Assembly (NCBI GenBank): GCA_024404095.1
Contig: JAKSQO010000033.1
Location: forward strand, 1-35,851
Length of the DNA: 35,851 nucleotides
Direction of reading: 5' to 3'
From: Clostridia bacterium
GTDB lineage: Bacteria > Bacillota > Clostridia > Oscillospirales > Acutalibacteraceae
The notes beneath the pieces are model-generated. The model saw only the letters and a program-made list of their open reading frames with translations, had not been told where the DNA came from and ran no database searches. Position 1 is the first letter of the stretch. Each line of letters begins with the position of its first letter. A program made the position numbers and the translations under genes. Below, one piece after another: positions 7,760 through 18,403 of the stretch.

Positions 7760-8956
7760 ATGGATAAAATTAAAATCGGTGTTTTCGGTGCATGGCGTGG
7801 AAATGCATATATTGATATATTTAAAAAGGAAGAAAAAACAGAGCTCGTAGCCGTTTGCGATAAAAAGCTTGAAAACGGTGAAATTCCCGAAGAACTCAAA
7901 GATGTAAACTGCTTTACGGATTTTGATACTTTCCTTGCAGAGGGCAAAAAGCTCGGAATGAATGCTGTTTTTCTTGCAAACTATTTCCATCAGCACGCAC
8001 CGTATGCCATAAAAGCTATGGAAGCGGGAATGAATGTAGTCTCCGAGTGTACCTCTGCGTCTACACTTAAAGAATGCGTCGAGCTTGTTGAGGCTGTTGA
8101 ACGCACAGGCATGAAGTATATGATAGCGGAAAACTATCCATTTATGCTGATGAACCTGAAAATGAATGAAATCGCTAAAAGCGGTGCGTTGGGTACGCTC
8201 CTTTATGCTGAGGGTGAGTACAACCATTCCGGAGATATTGAGCATCTGAAAAATCTCACACCGAGCAAGTATCATTGGCGTGCGTGGTTGCCGAGAACCT
8301 ACTATGTTACACACGCAATGGGTCCGCTTATGTATATGACTGATTCAATGCCGAAGTACGTTTCTGCACGTGCGGCTCATTCAGACCTTCTGTATGAAAT
8401 TCGTGATTTCCGTCAGAATTATGATGGTGTTGGTATGATGTTCTGTGAAATGAGCAACGGAATGATTGCCCGCTTCACAGGATGTACTGCAATGGCAAGC
8501 GATTACAGCCGCTATCGTATTGCAGGAGATATAGCAAGCGTTGAAAGTAACGGAACTGTTTGCAATAATGATGTGCGTATGTTTTATTTTGACCATACAA
8601 AGCCCGAGGGTGTTGAGCAGGACAGAATGATTCATGTTGAACCTGAGGATATCGGTGAGCGTGCAGTAAAGGCTAAGGATGCAGGACACGGCGGCGGTGA
8701 TTATTATGTCGTTCAGAATATGATTGATCACTTCCTCTACGACAAAGAAAACTTCTTTGATGTATATTGCGGTGTTGCTATGTCCGCAACGGCAATTCTC
8801 GGATGGAGAAGCTGTCTTGAACACGGAAAGAATTTCAAGGTTCCCGATTTCCGGAATCCGGAGGAACGTGATGCGGTACGAAATGATGATTTAACTCCGT
8901 TCCCTGATGAAAACGGACAGGGAATAACTCTGCCATGTGCAATCCCATTTGAATAA
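7760..8956 (+). CDS. Gfo/Idh/MocA family oxidoreductase
   Basis: About 398 residues from the ATG at 7760. The ATG is preferred to a GTG at 7751 because a gggtga ribosome site lies 5-6 nt before it and overlaps the GTG. The N-terminal Rossmann domain starts IKIGVFGAWRGN, a variant of the GxGxxG loop, followed by the VAVCDK strand end. The family's NY/HQHAPYAIKAMEAG helix and the VVSECTSA segment (the EKP-like lysine region, here SECTSA without the lysine) are visible. The C-terminal half is the usual mixed-sheet domain. Such enzymes oxidise or reduce sugars and cyclitols with NAD(P), or act as hydrolases with bound NAD. The loss of the EKP lysine is a caution about ordinary dehydrogenase activity. 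The substrate is unknown. It has its own terminator but no clear promoter of its own. Confidence 0.85.
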   Translation: MDKIKIGVFGAWRGNAYIDIFKKEEKTELVAVCDKKLENGEIPEELKDVNCFTDFDTFLAEGKKLGMNAVFLANYFHQHAPYAIKAMEAGMNVVSECTSASTLKECVELVEAVERTGMKYMIAENYPFMLMNLKMNEIAKSGALGTLLYAEGEYNHSGDIEHLKNLTPSKYHWRAWLPRTYYVTHAMGPLMYMTDSMPKYVSARAAHSDLLYEIRDFRQNYDGVGMMFCEMSNGMIARFTGCTAMASDYSRYRIAGDIASVESNGTVCNNDVRMFYFDHTKPEGVEQDRMIHVEPEDIGERAVKAKDAGHGGGDYYVVQNMIDHFLYDKENFFDVYCGVAMSATAILGWRSCLEHGKNFKVPDFRNPEERDAVRNDDLTPFPDENGQGITLPCAIPFE

Positions 8957-8963
8957 GTAAAAC

Positions 8964-8997
8964 AAAAATGCACGGAAAATTTCGTGCATTTTTTGCA
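8964..8997 (+). terminator. Intrinsic terminator after the Gfo/Idh gene
   Basis: An 11-bp stem (aaaaatgcacg at 8964-8974 with cgtgcattttt at 8983-8993) closes an 8-nt loop and runs into a T tract. The core resembles the terminator at 10612. Confidence 0.85.
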
Positions 8998-9008
8998 TAT
9001 GTATTTTG

Positions 9009-9037
9009 TTGAAAATATTTTTTTGTGATGATATAAT
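9009..9037 (+). promoter_or_regulatory. Sigma-A promoter of the PHP-domain gene
   Basis: TTGAAA (9009-9014) and TATAAT (9032-9037) are spaced by 17 nt. A GGAGG ribosome site at 9053-9057 precedes the ATG at 9064. Confidence 0.8.
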
Positions 9038-9063
9038 GAAGAAAATGTTTGCGGAGGTAAATT

Positions 9064-10599
9064 ATGAAAAAAGCATTATCTATTGTTCTCAGTTTGCTGC
9101 TTATGATTCCTATGGTTTCACTTGCAGCGTATGCGTATGAATCAAACAATTTCGAGATAACAAATCCGTACGAAAATGTTGATTGGGATAAGTGGAACGG
9201 ATATAAAACACAGCTGCATTGCCATACAACCGCATCTGACGGTTTTCAGACAATTCAGGAGGCAATAACCGATTACTATGCGCTTGATTATGACGCGGTA
9301 GCAATCACCGACCACGGAACGATTAACAAAGGCTGGGATACCGCGCCCGATACTGTTCCTATTGCGCGTCAGATAAAGAAAGAACGTACAGGCGGTGCAA
9401 AGAATCCGATAACTCCGATTTCACAGGAAGATTATGACGCTTTCACAGGCGGAACTGCAAAAAGCATAGAATTCTCATACCTTAATGGAGAAAACAGAGA
9501 ATACACCGGCAGAGAGCGTACTCATTCAAACGGTATCCTTGATATTGAAAAGGGTATTGAACTGAATCTTGCGACGCCGATTGCCGACTGCCATCTTACA
9601 GGCTACTGGAGTGATTACGGTCAGGGACTCGCAGGTGTTTACGGCGACTACGAAACACCGTCTGAGGGTGTTAAAATTGCAGGCGGTCTGTCAATGCTTG
9701 CACACATCGGTGAATATGTATATACCGACAAGGATTCAGCGGATCACGTAAGTCAGAAAGTTGACGAATATTATGTCAACAAGTTCGCTCGTCTTTTCCT
9801 TGATAATCAGGGCTCAAGCGTCGGAATGGGAATTAACAGCGCAACCGATGCACACACCCGTTGTGACCGTATTCTTTATGACCAGATTCTTCAGAAAACT
9901 ATCCCGAATAATTGTGTTCCGTGGGGCTTCACTTTCTCAGATTCCCACAGTGAAACATCAATCAATGATGCGTATACAATAATGTATATGCCGGAGCTTT
10001 CCAACGAGGCTATGCGTGAGTGTATGCTCAACGGTGAATTCTTTGCAGTTTCACATTACTCAAACGGCTTTGAGCTTAACGGAATGCAGGAGATGGAAGG
10101 CTATCTCGATGAAAATTGCGACAAGGTTGAATGGTGGAAGGATAACACCCCGAGAGTAACAAAGATTGAGATTGATGAAGAGAACGATGTTATTAAAGTA
10201 TGGGGCGAAAATTTCAACTATATAACATGGGTTTCTGACGGAAATGTTGTTCTCAGAGATTATGATTGCTCAAACGGTTATGCCGAGCTTGATTTGCACC
10301 GAGAGGATTTGCTTGACGATGTAAATCTTTATGTACGGTTCTATCTTTCGGGGGATAACGGTATCTGCTATGCACAGCCTATGGTGGTAAGACATCAGGG
10401 CGAAGTGTTTGAGCCTGTTTACGTTCCGAAAACACGTGACGTTTCAACACGTCTCAGAACTCTTGTAACAGTTCTTGACTGGCTTCTCTTCAAGTGGAAT
10501 CCGATTATATGGATTTTCAAGTATTTCGCAATGGGTTATAATCCGTTCAGAGATATTTTTAATTTTGATAATGTTCTGAGCCTTCCGAGGGTCAGATAA
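9064..10599 (+). CDS. Secreted PHP-domain metal-dependent phosphoesterase-like protein
   Basis: A 511-residue protein with a signal peptide: MKK, a hydrophobic stretch to about residue 20, and a likely type I cleavage after the Ala-Tyr-Ala near residue 25. A PHP domain follows. Metal-ligand residues are visible as H52-C-H54 with D59, the ITDHG motif at D83-H84, and later LAHIGE, a DAH segment (TDAHTRCDR) and an FSDSHS segment. The C-terminal part, after about residue 360, looks like a beta domain, then an amphipathic and Trp-rich segment (DWLLFKWNPIIWIFKYF) that could touch the membrane. PHP proteins hydrolyse phosphoesters, but most are cytoplasmic, so the export signal is unusual. The gene has its own promoter and terminator. 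The substrate is unknown. Confidence 0.8.
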   Translation: MKKALSIVLSLLLMIPMVSLAAYAYESNNFEITNPYENVDWDKWNGYKTQLHCHTTASDGFQTIQEAITDYYALDYDAVAITDHGTINKGWDTAPDTVPIARQIKKERTGGAKNPITPISQEDYDAFTGGTAKSIEFSYLNGENREYTGRERTHSNGILDIEKGIELNLATPIADCHLTGYWSDYGQGLAGVYGDYETPSEGVKIAGGLSMLAHIGEYVYTDKDSADHVSQKVDEYYVNKFARLFLDNQGSSVGMGINSATDAHTRCDRILYDQILQKTIPNNCVPWGFTFSDSHSETSINDAYTIMYMPELSNEAMRECMLNGEFFAVSHYSNGFELNGMQEMEGYLDENCDKVEWWKDNTPRVTKIEIDEENDVIKVWGENFNYITWVSDGNVVLRDYDCSNGYAELDLHREDLLDDVNLYVRFYLSGDNGICYAQPMVVRHQGEVFEPVYVPKTRDVSTRLRTLVTVLDWLLFKWNPIIWIFKYFAMGYNPFRDIFNFDNVLSLPRVR

Positions 10600-10611
10600 A
10601 TAATGATGATT

Positions 10612-10645
10612 ATGCACGGTTTTTATTCCGTGCATTTTCTTTTTT
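10612..10645 (+). terminator. Intrinsic terminator after the PHP-domain gene
   Basis: An 8-bp perfect stem (atgcacgg at 10612-10619, ccgtgcat at 10628-10635) is followed by tttctttttt. Confidence 0.85.
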
Positions 10646-10675
10646 AAAATATTTTTAAAAATTGCAAATTTTTCC

Positions 10676-10704
10676 TTGACAACTTTACGGATTTGTTATA
10701 CAAT
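10676..10704 (+). promoter_or_regulatory. Sigma-A promoter of rpoBC
   Basis: A consensus TTGACA (10676-10681) and TACAAT (10699-10704) are separated by 17 nt. The start site would be near 10711, leaving an untranslated leader of about 170 nt. Confidence 0.85.
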
Positions 10705-10730
10705 GATAAAACGATTATAATGGAATTATA

Positions 10731-10846
10731 TGTGCCCGAGTATTATTTCGGTATGCCGAAAATAGCCGAAAAAGGGCGCAAATCCTTATAAATCAAGCAG
10801 AATTTTCCAACGGTGCGGGGCGTTCAGCGGAACGCTTCCAAACCGT
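10731..10846 (+). promoter_or_regulatory. Structured 5' leader of rpoB
   Basis: Two foldable elements lie in the rpoB leader. The first is closed by TGTGCCC (10731-10737) with GGGCGCA (10774-10780) and contains a smaller ccga/tcgg hairpin. The second has an outer pair acggt (10810-10814) with accgt (10842-10846) and an inner perfect 6-bp hairpin gcgttc/gaacgc (10820-10835). No terminator-like U-run follows, so a role in translation or RNA stability is more likely than attenuation. No known leader family is claimed. Confidence 0.45.
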
Positions 10847-10884
10847 AAAACGGACGAAAATAAAAAGAACGGAGTGATTAGTCA

Positions 10885-13800
10885 ATGGTGAATGTTTCTC
10901 CCGTTGCAAGGGGTACCAAGACCCGAATGAGTTTCGGTAAAATCAAAGAGGTTATGAGCATGCCCAACCTCATTGAAATTCAGAAGGACTCTTACCAGTG
11001 GTTCTTGGATGTCGGTCTCAAGGAGGTTTTCCGCGATATCGCAGACATTACCGATTACATGGGTAACTGGGTGCTTAAGTTTGTCGATTACAGAATGGAT
11101 GACAAGCCGAAGTATTCTATCCGTGAGTGCAAGGAGCGCGACACAACTTACGGCGCACCGATGCGTGTTACGGCACGTCTGCTTAACAAGGAGACAGGAG
11201 TAGTTAAAGAAAGCGAAGTATATATGGGCGACTTCCCGATAATGACAGACAGCGGTACTTTCATTATCAACGGTGCGGAGCGTGCTATTGTATCACAGCT
11301 TGTCCGTTCTCCGGGCGTATACTATGATATGACCCATGACAAAACAGGTAAGGAGCTTTACACCAATACTGTTATTCCCAACAGAGGTGCATGGCTTGAA
11401 TATGAAACTGATGTTAACGATATTTTCTATGTCCGTATAGATAAGAACAGAAAGATTTATATCACAACATTTATCAGAGCTCTCGGTCTCGGCTCAAACA
11501 CAGAAATCAGAGAGTTCTTCGGCTACGATCCCAAGATTGAAGCTACACTTGAAAAGGATGAGACAAAGAATACCGAAGAAGCTCTTATGGAACTCTTCAA
11601 GAAGCTCCGTCCGGGTGAGCCTGCCACTCTTGAAACAGCACAGACTCATCTTAATAATCTCTTCTTTGACCCGTATCGCTATGATATTTCAAGAGTCGGA
11701 AGATACAAGTATAACAAGAAGCTTTCTCTCTTCGACAGAATTGTGGGCACAACTCTGTCACAGCCTGTTGTAGCTCCTCTTACAGGCGAGCTTCTTGCCG
11801 AAGCGGGCGAGGTAGTCACAAAGGAAAAGGCTATCGAAATTCAGCAGGCAGGCGTTATGACTGTTTTCGTTCAGGTTAACGAGGACACAGAAATTAAGGT
11901 TATCTCAAACGGCATGGTTGATATCAAGCCCTACTTCCCGCAGTTCACAGAGGAACAGCTCGAGGATGCAAGAATCAACGAAATGGTTTCGTTTGCCGCT
12001 CTTCAGAATATTCTTGAGGGCGAGTACGATAGCGATGAGGCTCTTCTTGCAGCACTCAAAGAGCATTGCGATGACCTTATTCCCAAGCACATTACTATTG
12101 ATGATATCTTCTCATCAATTAACTATGTTAACTCAATCGCATTCGGCATCGGCAGAACAGACGATATCGACCACCTCGGCAACCGTCGTATCCGTTCAGT
12201 CGGCGAGCTTCTCCAGAACCAGTTCCGTATCGGTCTTGCACGTATGGAGCGTGTTGTACGTGAGCGTATGACACTTCAGGCTCAGGAGGAAGAGGACAAG
12301 ATCACTCCTCAGTCACTTATCAATATCCGTCCCGTTCTTATGGCAATCAAGGAGTTCTTCGGTTCATCACCGCTTTCACAGTTCATGGATCAGACTAACC
12401 CTCTTGCAGAGCTTACACATAAGCGTCGTCTTTCAGCCCTCGGCCCCGGCGGTCTTTCCCGTGACCGTGCAGGTTTCGAAGTTCGAGACGTTCATTACAG
12501 CCATTACGGACGTATGTGTCCCATTGAGACCCCCGAAGGTCCCAACATCGGACTTATCTCTTATCTTGCAACATTCGCAAGAATCAACAAGTACGGCTTC
12601 ATTGAAGCTCCTTACCGTCGAGTTGTAGACGGCAAGGTTCTTGACGAGGTTGTTTATATGACAGCTGACCAGGAAGACGATTTCATCGTTGCACAGGCTA
12701 ACGAGCCCCTTGATGAGGAAGGAAACTTCGTAAACAGAAAGGTTATGGCACGTTATCGTGACGAGTTCCACGAGATTGACAAGTCAAAAATCGGTTTCAT
12801 GGACGTTTCTCCCAAGATGCTTGTTTCAGTTGCTACTGCAATGATTCCGTTCCTTGAGAACGATGACGCAAACCGTGCCCTCATGGGTTCTAACATGCAG
12901 CGTCAGGCAGTTCCGCTTCTCCGTACAGATTCTCCCATCGTTGGTACAGGTATGGAGTATAAAGCAGCTGTTGACTCAGGTACAGTTGTTCTTTGTAAGA
13001 ATTCAGGTACCGTTGTTCACGTAAGCGCAGACTTCGTTGAGGTTCGCAAGGATGACGACGGACAGATTGAAAAATATGTACTCACTAAGTTCATGCGCTC
13101 CAACCAGGGCACATGTATCAACCAGAAGCCCATTGTTGCAATCGGTCAGCACATCGAAAAGGGTGACGTTGTAGCCGACGGTCCTGCTACTGACCACGGT
13201 GAAATCTCACTCGGTAAGAATGCTCTTATCGGTTTCATGACATGGGAAGGTTACAACTACGAGGACGCCGTTCTTATCAACGAAAAGCTTGTAAGAGACG
13301 ACGTTTACACCTCAATCCACATTGAGGAATATGAAACAGAAGCAAGAGATACCAAGTTAGGACCGGAAGAAATCACACGCGACATTCCGAATGTCGGTGA
13401 CGACGCTCTTAAGGACCTTGACGACAGAGGTATCATCCGTGTTGGTGCGGAGGTTCACTCAGGCGACATTCTTGTCGGTAAGGTTACACCTAAGGGTGAA
13501 ACAGACCTCACTCCTGAGGAAAGACTTCTCCGTGCAATTTTCGGTGAAAAAGCTAAGGAAGTAAGAGATACATCACTCCGAGTTCCTCACGGCGAATACG
13601 GTATCGTTGTTAACGTAGAGGTATTCACAAGAGAGAACAGCGACGAATTGAGTCCCGGCGTAAACAAGGTTGTACGCTGCTACATCGCTCAGAAGCGTAA
13701 GCTTTCAGTCGGCGATAAGATGGCCGGTCGTCACGGTAACAAGGGTGTTGTTTCACGTATTCTTCCTGTTGAGGATATGCCTTTCCTTGAGGACGGCACA

Positions 13801-14631
13801 CCTCTTGATATCGTTCTTAATCCCCTTGGCGTTCCTTCCCGAATGAACATCGGTCAGGTTCTTGAGGTTAACCTCGGATTTGCCGCACGTCATCTCGGCT
13901 GGAAGGTAATGACACCTGTATTCGACGGTGCTCACGAGGAGGATATCCGTGAAGCCCTTAAGGATGCAGGACTCAGCGAGGACGGTAAGTCAGTTCTTTA
14001 CGACGGACGTACAGGCCGTAAGTTTGACGGTCGTGTAACCGTTGGTATCATGTATTATCTTAAGCTGTTGCACCTTGTTGACGATAAGATTCACGCACGT
14101 TCAACAGGTCCTTACTCACTTGTTACACAGCAGCCCCTCGGTGGTAAAGCACAGTTCGGCGGTCAGCGTTTCGGTGAAATGGAAGTTTGGGCACTCGAGG
14201 CTTACGGTGCAGCTTATACTCTTCAGGAAATTCTTACAGTTAAGTCTGACGACGTTGTCGGCCGTGTTAAGACATACGAGGCAATCGTTAAGGGTAAGAA
14301 TGTTCCTCAGGCAGGTATTCCCGAATCATTCAAGGTTCTTGTTAAGGAGCTTCAGTCTCTCGGTCTTGATATCCGCGTATGTGATAAGGACGGCGCAGAG
14401 ATTGACCTCAAGCAGGACTTCGAGGACGAGATGGGATTTGCTCCTTCTGACGATAAGGCGTTCACAAATGTAAACGACGCAGAAAATGCTGAGGGTTACA
14501 GCCTTGAGGATGAGGAAGGCAACCTTATTGATGATTCCGAAGAAGACGAGTTCGCAGAGGAATTCATTGATGACAGCTACACAAACGAAGATTTTGACGA
14601 GTTTGCCGCAGACGAGGACGATTACGAATAA
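10885..14631 (+). CDS. rpoB: DNA-directed RNA polymerase beta subunit
   Basis: A complete 1248-residue beta subunit of the RNA polymerase core. It contributes the rifampicin pocket, part of the active site and the DNA-binding cleft. The rifampicin region begins [10 protein letters not shown] at residue 498. Positions matching E. coli D516, H526 and S531 are D502, H512 and S517, the sensitive forms. Other landmarks are [14 protein letters not shown], the [19 protein letters not shown] block, the [10 protein letters not shown] motif and the C-terminal [18 protein letters not shown] clamp segment. The protein ends in a long acidic tail of about 35 residues rich in Asp and Glu, as in some Clostridia. 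It has its own promoter and leader, with rpoC 55 nt downstream. rplJ-rplL, the usual upstream genes, are absent. Confidence 0.99.
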   Translation: MVNVSPVARGTKTRMSFGKIKEVMSMPNLIEIQKDSYQWFLDVGLKEVFRDIADITDYMGNWVLKFVDYRMDDKPKYSIRECKERDTTYGAPMRVTARLLNKETGVVKESEVYMGDFPIMTDSGTFIINGAERAIVSQLVRSPGVYYDMTHDKTGKELYTNTVIPNRGAWLEYETDVNDIFYVRIDKNRKIYITTFIRALGLGSNTEIREFFGYDPKIEATLEKDETKNTEEALMELFKKLRPGEPATLETAQTHLNNLFFDPYRYDISRVGRYKYNKKLSLFDRIVGTTLSQPVVAPLTGELLAEAGEVVTKEKAIEIQQAGVMTVFVQVNEDTEIKVISNGMVDIKPYFPQFTEEQLEDARINEMVSFAALQNILEGEYDSDEALLAALKEHCDDLIPKHITIDDIFSSINYVNSIAFGIGRTDDIDHLGNRRIRSVGELLQNQFRIGLARMERVVRERMTLQAQEEEDKITPQSLINIRPVLMAIKEFFGSSPLSQFMDQTNPLAELTHKRRLSALGPGGLSRDRAGFEVRDVHYSHYGRMCPIETPEGPNIGLISYLATFARINKYGFIEAPYRRVVDGKVLDEVVYMTADQEDDFIVAQANEPLDEEGNFVNRKVMARYRDEFHEIDKSKIGFMDVSPKMLVSVATAMIPFLENDDANRALMGSNMQRQAVPLLRTDSPIVGTGMEYKAAVDSGTVVLCKNSGTVVHVSADFVEVRKDDDGQIEKYVLTKFMRSNQGTCINQKPIVAIGQHIEKGDVVADGPATDHGEISLGKNALIGFMTWEGYNYEDAVLINEKLVRDDVYTSIHIEEYETEARDTKLGPEEITRDIPNVGDDALKDLDDRGIIRVGAEVHSGDILVGKVTPKGETDLTPEERLLRAIFGEKAKEVRDTSLRVPHGEYGIVVNVEVFTRENSDELSPGVNKVVRCYIAQKRKLSVGDKMAGRHGNKGVVSRILPVEDMPFLEDGTPLDIVLNPLGVPSRMNIGQVLEVNLGFAARHLGWKVMTPVFDGAHEEDIREALKDAGLSEDGKSVLYDGRTGRKFDGRVTVGIMYYLKLLHLVDDKIHARSTGPYSLVTQQPLGGKAQFGGQRFGEMEVWALEAYGAAYTLQEILTVKSDDVVGRVKTYEAIVKGKNVPQAGIPESFKVLVKELQSLGLDIRVCDKDGAEIDLKQDFEDEMGFAPSDDKAFTNVNDAENAEGYSLEDEEGNLIDDSEEDEFAEEFIDDSYTNEDFDEFAADEDDYE

Positions 14632-14686
14632 TCTCCCTGCAACCTGACAGTTAATATTTCAATTTTAAGGAAAAGGGGCATTCAGT

Positions 14687-17600
14687 TTGGAAAACAATAC
14701 ATTTGAATCAATAAAAATCGGTCTTGCTTCTCCTGAACAGATCAAAGAATGGTCTTACGGCGAAGTTACAAAGCCCGAAACTATAAATTACCGTACCCTT
14801 AAACCCGAAAAGGACGGACTTTTCTGCGAAAGAATTTTCGGACCAACAAAGGACTGGGAATGTCATTGCGGAAAGTACAAGAGAGTTCGTCATAAGGGCA
14901 TTGTCTGCGACCGCTGCGGCGTTGAAGTTACAAAAGCCAAGGTTCGTCGTGAGCGTATGGGTCACATTGAGCTTGCAGCTCCTGTTTCTCATATCTGGTA
15001 CTTTAAGGGTATTCCTTCAAGAATAGGTCTTGTTCTCGACATTACACCGCGTAATCTTGAGAGAGTTCTCTATTATTCATCTTATATCGTTACATCAGTT
15101 GATGAATCACTCAAGGACAGCTCCTCACTCAGAGAAGCTCCGCCCGAGGTTAAGCAGATTCTCGACGAAAAGGAATATATGGATAAGCGTGAGAAGTTCG
15201 GTGACGACTTTGAGGCAGGCATGGGCGCGGAAGCTATCAAAAAGCTTCTCTGCCAGGTTGACCTCGATGCTCTTTCAGTTGAACTTCGTGAGGAGCTTAA
15301 CAGCAATTCAGGTCAGAAGAGAGCTAAGGCTCTTAAGAGACTTGAGGTTATCGAAGCATTCCGTGCATCAGGCAACAAGCCCGAGTGGATGATTCTCGAT
15401 AACGTTCCGGTTATTCCTCCCGAGCTTCGTCCTATGGTACAGCTTGACGGCGGACGTTTCGCAACATCTGACCTTAACGAGCTTTACCGCCGTGTTATCA
15501 ACAGAAATAACCGTCTTAAGAAGCTCCTTGAGCTTGGCGCTCCCGACATCATCGTTCGCAACGAGAAGAGAATGCTTCAGGAGGCTGTCGATGCACTTAT
15601 CGACAACGGCCGCCGCGGACGTCCTGTTACAGGTCCTAACAACAGAGCTCTTAAGTCACTTTCGGATCTTCTTAAAGGTAAGCAGGGTCGTTTCCGTCAG
15701 AACCTTCTCGGTAAGCGTGTTGACTACTCAGGACGTTCGGTTATCGTTGTTGGCCCCGAGCTTAAGCTTTACCAGTGCGGTCTTCCCAAGGAAATGGCAC
15801 TTGAACTCTTTAAGCCTTTCGTAATGAAGCGTCTTGTTGAAACAGAAAAGGCAGGCAACGTTAAGTCTGCAAGAAAGATGGTTGAAAAGGCACATCCCGA
15901 TGTATGGGACGCACTTGAAGTTGTAATCAAGGATCATCCTGTTATGCTTAACCGTGCTCCTACACTTCACCGACTTGGTATTCAGGCATTCGAGCCCGTA
16001 CTTGTTGAGGGCAGAGCTATCAAGCTTCATCCCCTTGTATGTACAGCTTTCAACGCTGACTTCGACGGTGACCAGATGGCTGTTCACGTTCCTCTTTCAG
16101 CTGAAGCACAGGCCGAGGCACGTTTCCTTATGCTTGCTGCTAACAACCTTCTCAAACCTTCAGACGGACGTCCTGTTGCAGTTCCCACACAGGATATGAT
16201 CCTCGGTTCATATTACCTTACACTTGAAAAGCCGGGTGAACCCGGTGAGGGCAAGGTATTCCGCAGTGTTGACGAAGCTACAATGGCTTATGATGAGGGT
16301 GACATTACTCTTCACTCAGCTATCAAGGTTCGTATGACAAAGACAATCAACGGTGTTGAGTACACACGTCTTGTTCCTACAACACTCGGTAAGATTATCT
16401 TCAATAATCCCATTCCTCAGGACCTCGGTTTTGTTGAGCGTGATCCCGAAGATATAGATAGTATGTTCAGACTTGAGGTTGAATTCCTCGTTAAGAAGAA
16501 GAACCTCGGTACAATTATTGATAAATGTATCCGTGTTCACGGTACAGCAGTTGCAGCAGAAATGCTTGACAACATCAAGGCTCAGGGCTACAAGCACTCA
16601 ACACGAAGCGGTATCACCGTTGCTGTTTGTGATGCTACTATCCCGCCGAAGAAGGCAGAGCTTCTTGCTGAAGCAGAAGCAAAGATTGATAAAATCAACA
16701 GAAACTATGACCGCGGTCTTATTACTGATACAGAGCGTTCAGACAGAGTTATCGCCGTTTGGGAAGAGTGCACATCTGAGGTTGCTAAGGAGCTCAAGGC
16801 AAACTTTGATAAGTACAACCCCATCAACATGATGCTTGATTCCGGTGCCCGTGGTAATGATTCACAGCTTCGTCAGCTCGCAGGTATGCGAGGACTTATC
16901 GCAAATACAGCAGGTAAAACAATCGAAGTTCCCATCAAGGCTAACTACCGTGAAGGTCTTAACATCCTTGAATACTTCATTTCTTCCCGTGGTGCTCGTA
17001 AGGGTCTTGCCGATACAGCTCTTCGAACAGCTGACTCAGGTTACCTTACACGTCGTCTTGTTGACGTTTCTCAGGACGTTATTATCCACGACGAGGATTG
17101 CGGATGCACAGAGGGTATTGAGGTTTATGATATCTTCCACGGCAACCGTATGATTGTTGACCTTGCAGAGCGTCTTACAGGCCGTTATCTTCTCAACGAT
17201 TATGTTGACGAGGAGACAGGCGAGGTTATCATGACCGCTGATAAGATGATGACAGAAGTAGATGCAAAGAGAGTTGCTGACCACGCAAAGGCTAAGCATC
17301 AGGCTAAGATTGATGCAGGCGAGGCAGACGAGAACTCAGTTGCATCAGTTGTTATCCGTTCACTCCTTACATGTAAGGCGGAGCACGGCGTATGTATCAA
17401 GTGCTACGGTTCCAACCTTGCAACAGGTGATCCTGTTACAGTCGGTGAAGCTGTTGGTATCATCGCTGCTCAGTCCATCGGTGAACCCGGTACGCAGCTT
17501 ACCATGAGAACGTTCCATACCGGTGGTGCTAAGGATGCAGGCGATATCACACAGGGTCTTCCGCGTATCGAAGAACTCTTCGAAGCACGTAAGCCCAAGG

Positions 17601-18334
17601 CACTTGCAATTCTTTCAGAAATCTCTGGTGTTGTTTCATTTGAGGATATCAAGAAGACACGTCATGTTGTTATTACAGACAGAGATAACGCAGACTCAAA
17701 GGCATACCTTATTCCTTACGGCTTCCGTGAAATCGTTAAGGAAGGCGACTATGTAACAAAGGGTCAGGCACTTACAGACGGCGCTCCAAACCCGCACGAC
17801 ATCCTCGCTATCAGAGGTGTTGAGGCTGTTCATGACTACCTTATCCGTGAAGTTCAGAAGACATACCGTACTCAGGGTGTTGATATCAACGATAAGCACA
17901 TTGAAGTTATTGTACGTCAGATGATGCGTAAGGTTAAGATTGAAGAAGCAGGCGATACAAGCTTCCTTCCCGGTTCTATTGTTGAGAAGCACGAGTTCTA
18001 CACAGAGAACGATAAGGTTGCCGCAAAGGCAAAGGAAGAGGGCAAAGAGCCCAACCTTGCAACCTGCGCTCCCACACTTATGGGTATCACAAAGGCTTCT
18101 CTTGCAACAGAGTCATTCCTCTCAGCTGCTTCCTTCCAGGAAACAACAAGAGTTCTTACCGACGCTGCTATCAAGGGTAAGACTGATCCGCTTATGGGTC
18201 TTAAGGAAAATGTTATTATCGGTAAGCTTCTTCCCTCAGGTACAGGTATGAAGTGCTATGCGGATGTTGAGCTTCGCAAAAAGCCCGAAAATCTCAATAC
18301 CGTAATGTCAGATCTTATTCCTGCCGATTATTGA
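14687..18334 (+). CDS. rpoC: DNA-directed RNA polymerase beta' subunit
   Basis: A complete 1215-residue beta' subunit, carrying the catalytic magnesium site of RNA polymerase. The N-terminal zinc site is seen at C59, C61, C74 and C77. The invariant NADFDGDQ starts at residue 456, with the metal-binding aspartates D458, D460 and D462. The second zinc cluster is in DEDCGC and [11 protein letters not shown]. The bridge-helix and trigger-loop region includes [25 protein letters not shown] sequence, intact. The start is a TTG at 14687 behind an aaggggc ribosome site; no in-frame ATG gives a better fit. The length is typical of Firmicutes and lacks the large lineage insertion of proteobacterial RpoC. 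It is co-transcribed with rpoB and followed by a strong terminator. Confidence 0.99.
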   Translation: MENNTFESIKIGLASPEQIKEWSYGEVTKPETINYRTLKPEKDGLFCERIFGPTKDWECHCGKYKRVRHKGIVCDRCGVEVTKAKVRRERMGHIELAAPVSHIWYFKGIPSRIGLVLDITPRNLERVLYYSSYIVTSVDESLKDSSSLREAPPEVKQILDEKEYMDKREKFGDDFEAGMGAEAIKKLLCQVDLDALSVELREELNSNSGQKRAKALKRLEVIEAFRASGNKPEWMILDNVPVIPPELRPMVQLDGGRFATSDLNELYRRVINRNNRLKKLLELGAPDIIVRNEKRMLQEAVDALIDNGRRGRPVTGPNNRALKSLSDLLKGKQGRFRQNLLGKRVDYSGRSVIVVGPELKLYQCGLPKEMALELFKPFVMKRLVETEKAGNVKSARKMVEKAHPDVWDALEVVIKDHPVMLNRAPTLHRLGIQAFEPVLVEGRAIKLHPLVCTAFNADFDGDQMAVHVPLSAEAQAEARFLMLAANNLLKPSDGRPVAVPTQDMILGSYYLTLEKPGEPGEGKVFRSVDEATMAYDEGDITLHSAIKVRMTKTINGVEYTRLVPTTLGKIIFNNPIPQDLGFVERDPEDIDSMFRLEVEFLVKKKNLGTIIDKCIRVHGTAVAAEMLDNIKAQGYKHSTRSGITVAVCDATIPPKKAELLAEAEAKIDKINRNYDRGLITDTERSDRVIAVWEECTSEVAKELKANFDKYNPINMMLDSGARGNDSQLRQLAGMRGLIANTAGKTIEVPIKANYREGLNILEYFISSRGARKGLADTALRTADSGYLTRRLVDVSQDVIIHDEDCGCTEGIEVYDIFHGNRMIVDLAERLTGRYLLNDYVDEETGEVIMTADKMMTEVDAKRVADHAKAKHQAKIDAGEADENSVASVVIRSLLTCKAEHGVCIKCYGSNLATGDPVTVGEAVGIIAAQSIGEPGTQLTMRTFHTGGAKDAGDITQGLPRIEELFEARKPKALAILSEISGVVSFEDIKKTRHVVITDRDNADSKAYLIPYGFREIVKEGDYVTKGQALTDGAPNPHDILAIRGVEAVHDYLIREVQKTYRTQGVDINDKHIEVIVRQMMRKVKIEEAGDTSFLPGSIVEKHEFYTENDKVAAKAKEEGKEPNLATCAPTLMGITKASLATESFLSAASFQETTRVLTDAAIKGKTDPLMGLKENVIIGKLLPSGTGMKCYADVELRKKPENLNTVMSDLIPADY

Positions 18335-18346
18335 TAAATGATTAAG

Positions 18347-18385
18347 AATATGCCCCGATTTCAAACTCGGGGCATATTTTTATAA
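18347..18385 (+). terminator. Strong intrinsic terminator of rpoBC
   Basis: A 12-bp stem (aatatgccccga at 18347-18358 with tcggggcatatt at 18367-18378) closes an 8-nt loop and is followed by a T-rich tail. Confidence 0.92.
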
Positions 18386-18403
18386 AAAAGAAACGGATTA
18401 AAA

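Noticed and set aside
8964..10635. Similar hairpins flanking the PHP gene as a mobile-element boundary
   Set aside because: The shared core (tgcacg/cgtgca) is short and both hairpins act as ordinary terminators, with no transposase or target duplication.
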